Source: Leptasterias polaris (lineage: Eukaryota; Echinodermata; Asteroidea; Forcipulatida; Asteriidae). From it: a stretch of DNA of 64,000 nucleotides. Where the stretch lies: the NCBI GenBank assembly GCA_037783415.1, contig JAZGTN010000065.1, positions 62,001 through 126,000 of the forward strand. Direction: 5' to 3'. Made by a program: the position numbers and the translations under genes. Positions 57,901 through 64,000 of the stretch are shown here, piece by piece. Each line of letters begins with the position of its first letter. Position 1 is the stretch's first letter. A model generated the notes under the pieces. The model was given only the letters and a program-made list of their open reading frames with translations. It ran no database searches and was not told the DNA's origin.

Positions 57901-60900
57901 TGCTCATGTGAAGGGGCCTCAAAGGGAACATTTACTTTTGGTTTTTCATTTCAAAAGGTGGTAGTGTTTTTGAGATATTCCCCAAAATCTGGAGCGTAAT
58001 TGGAAAACACAACCTGGGAAACGTATTTGACAGTACAGTTTCTCAGATTCAAATTTTGGGGCATGAAAACTGATTTAATTTTTCATAACCACATTACTTC
58101 AAAGTGAAATGATTCTCAAAATGCTTTATACTATCAAAAGCTGCTGTACTTCTAACCGAGTAAGTTTTTTTTTAGACCATTAATTTTAAGAGTGATTACC
58201 AAACGATACCTTCCCTTTGAGTCTCAGTCTCTATACAGTCACAGTCTCTTTACAGTCACAAACTTATTCCCTGTCTAGAAATTCATCGGAGATGTCCTGC
58301 AATCTCTGGAGGCTGCCTACAACACAGAATGTTACTGCCTGTGCCTAGAGGCTCTGAGGATCATGAGTAGGGAGAAGCATCATTTATATCAGCTGGCCCA
58401 AAAAGAAGGCATACTCCTCTTACTCAAGCTGGCTGGGCTGGACGAAAAACCCAACGCCAATCAAAATGATCAAGGTAGTTTGAAGCCCAGGCTTGATATT
58501 CTCCTTTTTTTACGATAATAACTTCATGTACATGTAGTTTTTATACAGACCCCTTGCACAACGCAAAACCCACATTCGAACATGATCTGCACCCTTCCAT
58601 TTTGGGAGTCAAACTGTACACAAGAATCATAGAGTTGACTCCCAAAATGGAAGGGCGCGCATCATGTGCAGAGGTGCATTCTGCGTTGTGCAAGGGGCCT
58701 ATAGCGCATTTTTCAATATAATGTACAGGGGTCGAAATTAAACTACATTGCTCACTAGCCAGCAGGGACAGTAGACATTTTTTTTTACTGGCCCGCCAGA
58801 AGATTTGGTGGTCCACCGTTTTGTAATTTAAAACTCGATCAGCATCATTTTCGGCGGGCAGTCAGTGCACATGTACAAACCTCGAACACTCTACTATTAA
58901 AAAAAACACTATTATTTTAACAACCAAGATCCAAAACAGATGGGAGGTTATTTAAAACAAATATATATTGTACATTATTTAACTTTCTAAAAGGCCCCCC
59001 CAAAAAAACAATTATGTTAAATGGTTACCAAACCGACCCTAACTTTACGAACCTAATCTTTTTATTCGGCTTGAAAAAAAATATGAAACAAAATATTATA
59101 AAAAAATGAAGGTACCATGGACAAAATGTCAGACTTTGACCAACTTAACATGTTTTTAACAAAATTGAACTAAATACCAGAACACATCCATCAAGACAAT
59201 TTTACCGATATCTCCGTGATTTGAGTCTCATGATTTTGTGATCCACGGTCGTCGCATCGTGTTTCCTACAAAAGTACCCAGCGAAAAATACCCATAATTC
59301 AAAGCACAGTGCGCACGTGTGTACACGACAAGAGCGCAATTTACAGAGCGCAATTTGATTATTGCGCAAATTGTTGCTTGATAGGCTAATAGAGCTGCCA
59401 ATTCTGCACAGCGCAAACTGAAGATTGCGCGAGAGTTTGTCCAATTCGTTGTGCAAATCTGTTAATTGAACGAGAGTGGACTCCTCAGAATTCGCAAGCG
59501 GACGATTTGGGGCATCTTTTCAGCCGAAAATTTATCTTTTTTTGAAATATATCCGACACAATCATACCTTCATATTAACCAGAAACATCTCCTGCGTACC
59601 TCATGTGAGTTTAAAGTATACTGAAGAGGTCTTCGATGGATTTCGGGGCAGTTTTTTTTTCACTCACTATTTAGGAAAATTTTTTCACTGTCCCACCGAG
59701 CAATCATTTTTGGGGTAATCGTTGGCCCGGAGATATTTTCACTGGTCTCGGGCCATCGGGCCAGCGTTAATTTCGACTCCTGATGTATCAATGAGCTTAG
59801 ACCATGTTCATTGGGCAAATAATATTCCTTTTTAATCTTTCTCAACTCCCTGGGGAGTATACAGCCCGTGGCCCTCCGAAGGCTTTTTCAAACACAATCT
59901 CAACCTCTACCCTTTCAAATCATGGTATTTCGCGTGTAAAAAACTCCCGCAAGCTTTATCATGAAAGCAAGTACGGTGGCCATTAAGCTACAATGTACAT
60001 TGTGCTAAAATTAAATTGTTCATAACAGACATGTACGGTCGATACACACATGAAACAACTGCTTGGTTGTGTACATGTTTGTGTATTGTTGGGAATGGGA
60101 CTCTCAACCATGCCGACCTTTGAACCTTGGAGGTGGAAAACAACATTTCATTTATGGACTGTTTGTTGTATTTCAATATCTTGTGTGAAACTCAAGATAC
60201 AACTTGCCAAACTTCTCAAGGGTGGTTTGAGGAGTAACAGGCAGGGAGGCTTTGAGGGGTTTATTTGGCACCATATTGGTCTCCACAGTTTGAGGCCTGT
60301 TGGATCTGTCAAAGGGACTGCAGTATATGGGGAGATATTTTGCTGTGCCAGTCTGTTTTTCCACTGCGCTCTTCCAGCCAATTCTTTTTTTATTTGTGAG
60401 AGATCACCTAATATTGCATTGCCACGGACAGCCACTTCAAAGTGAGGGCTTCATTTAACTGATTTAGGCTATCGACCCAATTCAACTGCCACCAAGAGCA
60501 TGTTGCCACCTACTCCTGGGGCTGAAACAGGTTACCCCCTTCACAGTCCTTAAGGATGTAGGCATGGGTATCATCCACTAGGAGCCTGGCTGGTAAAGCA
60601 GAAAGCACTACCTTCCCAACTTTTGACGAAGTAATTATGGTTAAGTGCCTTGCTCAAGGGCACAAGTGTCACGACCGGGATTCGAACCCACACTCTGCTG
60701 CTGACAAGACCAGAGCTTGTGTCCGGTGAACTAAACCACTGGGCCACGACATGCCACGATGTTAGCTGTTCACAAGGTACAGAGTGGCAGTAGTGAAAGG
60801 TCGTCAAGATTTCAGCGACTAGCTAGCTTGGCCGAAATCATATTCTGAACTTGATTGCACAAACTATTTCTTGAAAAATATGTTTCTTTTCAATGTCAAC

Positions 60901-62133
60901 AGTTATTGTAGAGGCTGAGAAGTGTCTGTGCAATTTAGTGTTCAACAGTACCGTGGTACAACAAATTTGTGTGTAAGTACTTGCTTCTTTTCTGGCCTAT
61001 TTCACTACACTTCTGGAGGAAAGCCTCTTCACCAATTGTCAAATCTATTCTATCTTTGATCTTGAGCTGTGTTTTACTATGCAATGCCCTTATTTCGTCG
61101 CGTCAGTGCGAAAAACGTTGTATCTAGATTTTGCTAAAAAGTTGTATCTCGCAGGAAAATGGTACGTGTAAAAACGTTGTATGTCGGCGCGTACTTGTTT
61201 TGTGTGTTCATCCGGACTATTTTGAGTGACATAAGACTTCATGACATCATAACGCGTAAAAGTGCTTTTTTTAGGAGATTGGCTCGGTAGTGTGAAGAGT
61301 GCTTGCCCTCCATCTTCTGTTTTGTCTCTCGCTTTTTCTAGTTTGGTTTCTTAAGAGTCCCAATGGATGTTTTGCATGCCCACCTGTTGTCATACCTTGG
61401 TAGGTGACCTGCCCATCTCCACTTTGATTTGATACCCTTAATAATATCTTTGCACTCTTGACTTCTTTATAAAGGACCATGGATAAGTTATGAACGCGTT
61501 CGCATGCTGTGCTGACGCGTGGCTGACGCGTGGCCGCACGGAGTCATCCCCAAATTTGTCACTGCCCTGTGCAACAATGGGATTTGCACTCCCGTGATTT
61601 TTAGGTTCCCTCATTATCGTACTCTATTGTTGGTGCCTTTTGTTGGTCGGATTAGATGGACAAGGCAGCGCCAAAGTAGCCCACAAAGAAGTGAAGGATT
61701 AGTGTTTGCAGTCTAGCTCAGGTATACTAGGGTTTATCTAGTAAGCCGACTATAACTACACAGTGGCATTTGGCCAACAACATTGTTCCTTTGTTATACA
61801 GTGAGTCTCCCTCAAGACCAGGCGATTGCAGAAAAACGCGTAACAGTCGCACTGTGTGGGTTTTCTTTTGTTTGAGCTTGCACGCATAGGAACTCGTCGG
61901 ATCGCGGCCGTGCCCGTGACCGTGACATAATGTTATCCATGCTCCCTTAGGTCCTCCTACATGTATGTCACCCTGTCCTTCTTTATTATTCTGTCTTATT
62001 TATTTAAACGGCAACAAAATAAGGATACTATTTTCTGTTTCCTTTATACAGAGATTGTGACTGCGTTCGTTTTGTCATGGACAGGGTAAATTTATACTCC
62101 AGCAGAGATCCACAAATACCTATGGAAGTTAAG
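54889..62133 (+). CDS. RIC8: RIC8 / synembryn, first five coding exons (3' part beyond the window)
   Basis: Five exons (54889-54978, 55880-55927, 58279-58474, 60903-60972, 62052-62133) join to 162 codons with every phase agreeing. RIC8 proteins are cytosolic armadillo-repeat chaperones and guanine exchange factors for G-protein alpha subunits. The match to vertebrate RIC8A/B is clear: FTFPELGSETKKKF (FKFES..DKRKKL in RIC8B), CLEALRIMSREK (CLEVLRILSRDK), and VIVEAEKCLCNLVFNST (VIVEALKCLCNIVFNSQ). An in-frame TGA lies six codons before the ATG, fixing the start. About 530 residues are usual for the family, so more than two thirds lie to the right. Introns contain TIR elements and a LINE tail. 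Divergent from FNBP4, about 10.8 kb away. Confidence 0.95.
55245..55640. mobile_element. TTTGGTAAT-family TIR element in RIC8 intron 1
   Basis: Very close to 10678-11075 and 16571-16943, including the GAAGCGTTTCTGACAGAAACG hairpin. A diverged relative is at 57925-58220. Confidence 0.85.
55880..55927 (+). CDS. RIC8: RIC8 exon 2
   Basis: Sixteen codons, NAQTFTFPELGSETKK. Acceptor TATTTTCAG, donor AAAG/gtaagc. Matches the short S-x-T/S-F-x-F segment following the first helix in RIC8. Confidence 0.92.
56089..56306. mobile_element. Short AACCCTCYTGC-type element, copy 1
   Basis: About 217 bp, almost identical to 63232-63450, in RIC8 intron 2. Confidence 0.85.
57011..57170. mobile_element. TIR element with GTCGATTTCACAAAG ends, copy 3
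   Basis: In RIC8 intron 2; very similar to the copy at 20590. Confidence 0.8.
58279..58474 (+). CDS. RIC8: RIC8 exon 3
   Basis: Encodes two helical segments (LEAAYNTECYCLCLEALRIM and the LLLLKLAGL segment) typical of the first armadillo-like repeat. Acceptor CTGTCTAG, donor CAAG/gtagtt, phase 1. Confidence 0.94.
58548..58702. mobile_element. TIR element with GACCCCTTGCACAACGCA ends
   Basis: About 155 bp, with a second inverted pair inside (CTTCCATTTTGGGAGTCAA). Its ends resemble those of the element at 42096-42272. Confidence 0.75.
58730..59781. mobile_element. 1.05-kb TIR element with GGGGTCGAAATTAA ends
   Basis: Ends GGGGTCGAAATTAA and TTAATTTCGACTCC. The interior at about 59050-59560 matches 34310-34700, although the two elements have different ends. 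Confidence 0.75.
60615..60760 (-). mobile_element. Type-A SINE head, minus strand
   Basis: GGTTAAGTGCCTTGCTCAAG, then GGGATTCGAACCC, then the A-box region ending in CCACGACATGCC. Confidence 0.7.
60903..60972 (+). CDS. RIC8: RIC8 exon 4
   Basis: Encodes VIVEAEKCLCNLVFNSTVV and QQIC, the most conserved stretch seen here. Acceptor GTCAACAG, donor GT/gtaagt, phase 2. Confidence 0.95.
62052..62133 (+). CDS. RIC8: RIC8 exon 5
   Basis: Encodes DCDCVRFVMDRVNLYSSRD and IPMEVK, matching the helix ahead of the FDLRLLFLL motif, which is not present in the window. Acceptor TTTATACAG, donor TAAG/gtaaaa, phase 0. Confidence 0.9.
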
Positions 62134-62334
62134 GTAAAAGACTTGTTCTTTTGGTAGACATTTTAACATTTTTCAGAGCAAGTTAGCGGAAACTTTTTTC
62201 TGATCGATATAAGGTTCTCTTGAAATGGGATAAATGTTTGCGCCTGTGAGTGTGATATTCTGGGCCTGGAATTTCAACTTTGAGGTAATTTTCATTTTGC
62301 AAAGGGCACTTCCATTGGAAAGTCTTAAAGGCAC

Positions 62335-62700
62335 TGAACACGTTTGGTAATTGTCAAAGACCAGTATTCTCACTTGGTGTATCCCAACATATGCATAAAA
62401 TAACAAGCCTGTGAAAATTTGGGCTCAATTGGTCATTGAAATTGCAAGAAAATGATGAAAGAAAAAACACCCTTGTTGTACAAATTAGTGTGCTTTCAGA
62501 TAGGAATAAAAGGCTTCTGGCCAGAAGTCTTTTATTATTTTAGTGAGAAATTACCTCTTTCTCAAAAACTACGTTACTTCAGAGGGAGTGGTTTCTCACA
62601 ATGTTTTATACTATCAACAGCTCTCCGTTGCTCGTTACCAAGTAAGTTTTTATGCTAATATATATTTTGAGTAATTACCAAACGTGTACAGTGCCTTTAA
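62335..62700. mobile_element. TTTGGTAAT-family TIR element nested in another repeat
   Basis: Ends TTAAAGGCACTGAACACG and CGTGTACAGTGCCTTTAA. It interrupts a repeat of the TTCCAGGCCTG family that resumes at 62700-62770. A relative is at 63525-63886. Confidence 0.75.
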
Positions 62701-62769
62701 AGTCCGTGGGAAAGTTTTACAGGGGAACCAAGGTCAAAGTTGAGGCCACAGGTAGGCCAATGCCTCTGT

Positions 62770-63190
62770 GGCCTTCTTGAAGTCCCTCCATTGGCTTCCC
62801 ATCATTGACCGCATTTCCTTCAAGATTCTCCTTCTGGTTTTTCAATCTCTGCACGGCACTTCACCAATCTACATTACCGACATTATCTCAAGATATCGCC
62901 CATCAAGAACTCTTCGGTCTTCAACATCTCTCCAATTGTCCGTCCCCAGAACCCATCGTTCTTGGGGAGACCGCTCTTTCTCCCGTGCTGCACCTGAACT
63001 ATGGAACAATCTTCCTCAACACTTGCGCCAATTAGAATTCCTGTCAACATTCAAATCTTCACTAAAAACTCATTTTTTCAGTACTCGTTTTCCTGTTTAA
63101 TTGTTTACTGTTTATTATTGTTTATGCGCAATGAGCGTCATACCTGACGGATACCGGCGCTTTACAAGTGCTCATTATTATTATTATATT
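62770..63190 (+). pseudogene. LINE C-terminus, CR1/jockey-like, 5'-truncated
   Basis: An uninterrupted frame of about 108 codons to TAA at 63098-63100: LHWLPIIDRISFKILL, YRPSRTLRSS, FSRAAPELWNNLP, FKSSLKTHFF. The 3' end has GGCGCTTTACAAGTGC and an (ATT)n tail, in RIC8 intron 5. Confidence 0.88.
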
Positions 63191-63231
63191 ATTGTAATTC
63201 CAGGCCCGATAGAAGTGTAAAATGAGATCAT

Positions 63232-63450
63232 TAACCCTCTTGCTGTCTGACCATTCAATGCCATTCACTGTGGTTTTGAATGATAGATAAGCTATGCCAG
63301 CCTTGCAATATGATACCATGAGGGAATGCATGTACACAGTACACAGTTAGTTCTGTGCACAGTTGTGCCACCATACACAACTTTGGCAGTTGAATGGTTT
63401 CAAATGGTTGGTCAACTCACTTGAAAATGTTGCGAACAGTAGGAGGGTTA
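63232..63450. mobile_element. Short AACCCTCYTGC-type element, copy 2
   Basis: Almost the same base for base as 56089-56306, in RIC8 intron 5 beside a LINE tail. Confidence 0.85.
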
Positions 63451-64000
63451 AAGTGGACTCTGTTTTTGAGACCTGGAATTTCAACTTTTGAGAGGCAGAG
63501 CCATTTTCTTTTGGCAAAGATCTTAAAGGTATTATACAGGATTGGCAGAGCTGACAAAATAATCACAGACAGTGTTCATGTTTTGTGTAATCAACCACAT
63601 ACATGAAATAACAAACCTGTGAAAATTTGAGCTCAATTGGTCATCGAGGTCACGAGAAAATAGTGAAAAGAGACCTTATGTGTTTTCTGTTTTTCAAACA
63701 TCGAGTTTATTATCGCCCGCGATAAAAACTATTGTTTTACTCATTTCTCAGAAACGATAGCATTTTAGGCAGAAATATTTTAAGGAACCCTTTCTACCAT
63801 TACTTACTTTAAATCATGTAAGTTATGTGTGAATCTGTGAACATTTGTGTTTTTCGATCTTACCAATAGTGTACAGTGCCTTTAAAGTCTACTTTAAAAA
63901 CTGTTGAAGAGGAAGCAAAGTCAAGACCAGGGCCTAATTTCACACTTCTTGCTGCTTAACACTTTGACTGCTGCAATTTTTACACGGTCCCTCCCCACGG

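Larger units (their letters stand above)
62134..64000 (+). other. RIC8 intron 5, incomplete
   Basis: No further RIC8 exon was found before the end of the window. The space is taken by TIR elements and the LINE tail. The next exon, expected to carry the FDLRLLFLL-type motif, must lie to the right. Confidence 0.6.

Noticed and set aside
1..64000. CRISPR arrays, operons, prophage or other bacterial systems
   Set aside because: The direct repeats are dispersed eukaryotic elements with TIRs or tRNA-like heads; genes are spliced and no regular repeat-spacer array exists.

Overview
This is a stretch of animal nuclear genome, not bacterial. Exons are short, separated by long AT-rich introns, and joined at GT/AG boundaries, with non-coding space full of SINEs, LINE fragments and small inverted-repeat elements. 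Two genes are clear orthologues of animal genes (FNBP4 and RIC8/synembryn). The repeat content (tRNA-Ser-headed SINEs with (ATT)n tails, CR1/jockey-like and RTE-like LINE tails, very many short TIR elements) suggests a marine invertebrate deuterostome. An echinoderm such as a sea star is my best guess; that is inference, not a proven placement.

Layout, left to right. Positions 1-4255 show no gene, but hold a degenerate minisatellite and repeat pieces. Positions 4256-4570 look coding but the strand is uncertain. Positions 5337-8810 (+) hold the last three exons of a histidine-rich protein ending in an SH3 domain. Positions 8811-12730 are a convergent intergenic region of small inverted-repeat elements. 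Positions 12731-44119 (-) hold a complete FNBP4 gene: 13 coding exons whose splice phases all agree, giving 931 residues. Its introns contain most of the repeats in the window. Positions 44230-54718 are a divergent intergenic region made almost entirely of nested TIR elements. Positions 54889-62133 (+) hold the first five coding exons of RIC8, which runs off the right end.

The genes have no evident joint function. FNBP4 is a nuclear WW-domain protein that binds proline-rich ligands. RIC8 is a chaperone and exchange factor for G-alpha subunits. The SH3 protein is unassigned.

The most informative material is in the repeats. Several insertions can be dated relative to each other because an uninterrupted (empty-site) relative lies in the same window. 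One is a 675-bp fold-back with a 9-bp target duplication. Another is a family with CAGGGCTCGAA-type ends and 5-bp target duplications. Other points are a 1,009-bp element with a 9-bp duplication, a 1,386-bp hAT-like element with an 8-bp duplication nested in a further element, tRNA-like sequences arranged as inverted pairs, and a 74-bp piece of an FNBP4 coding exon copied into an intron of the same gene. No CRISPR array, operon, phage or bacterial system is present.
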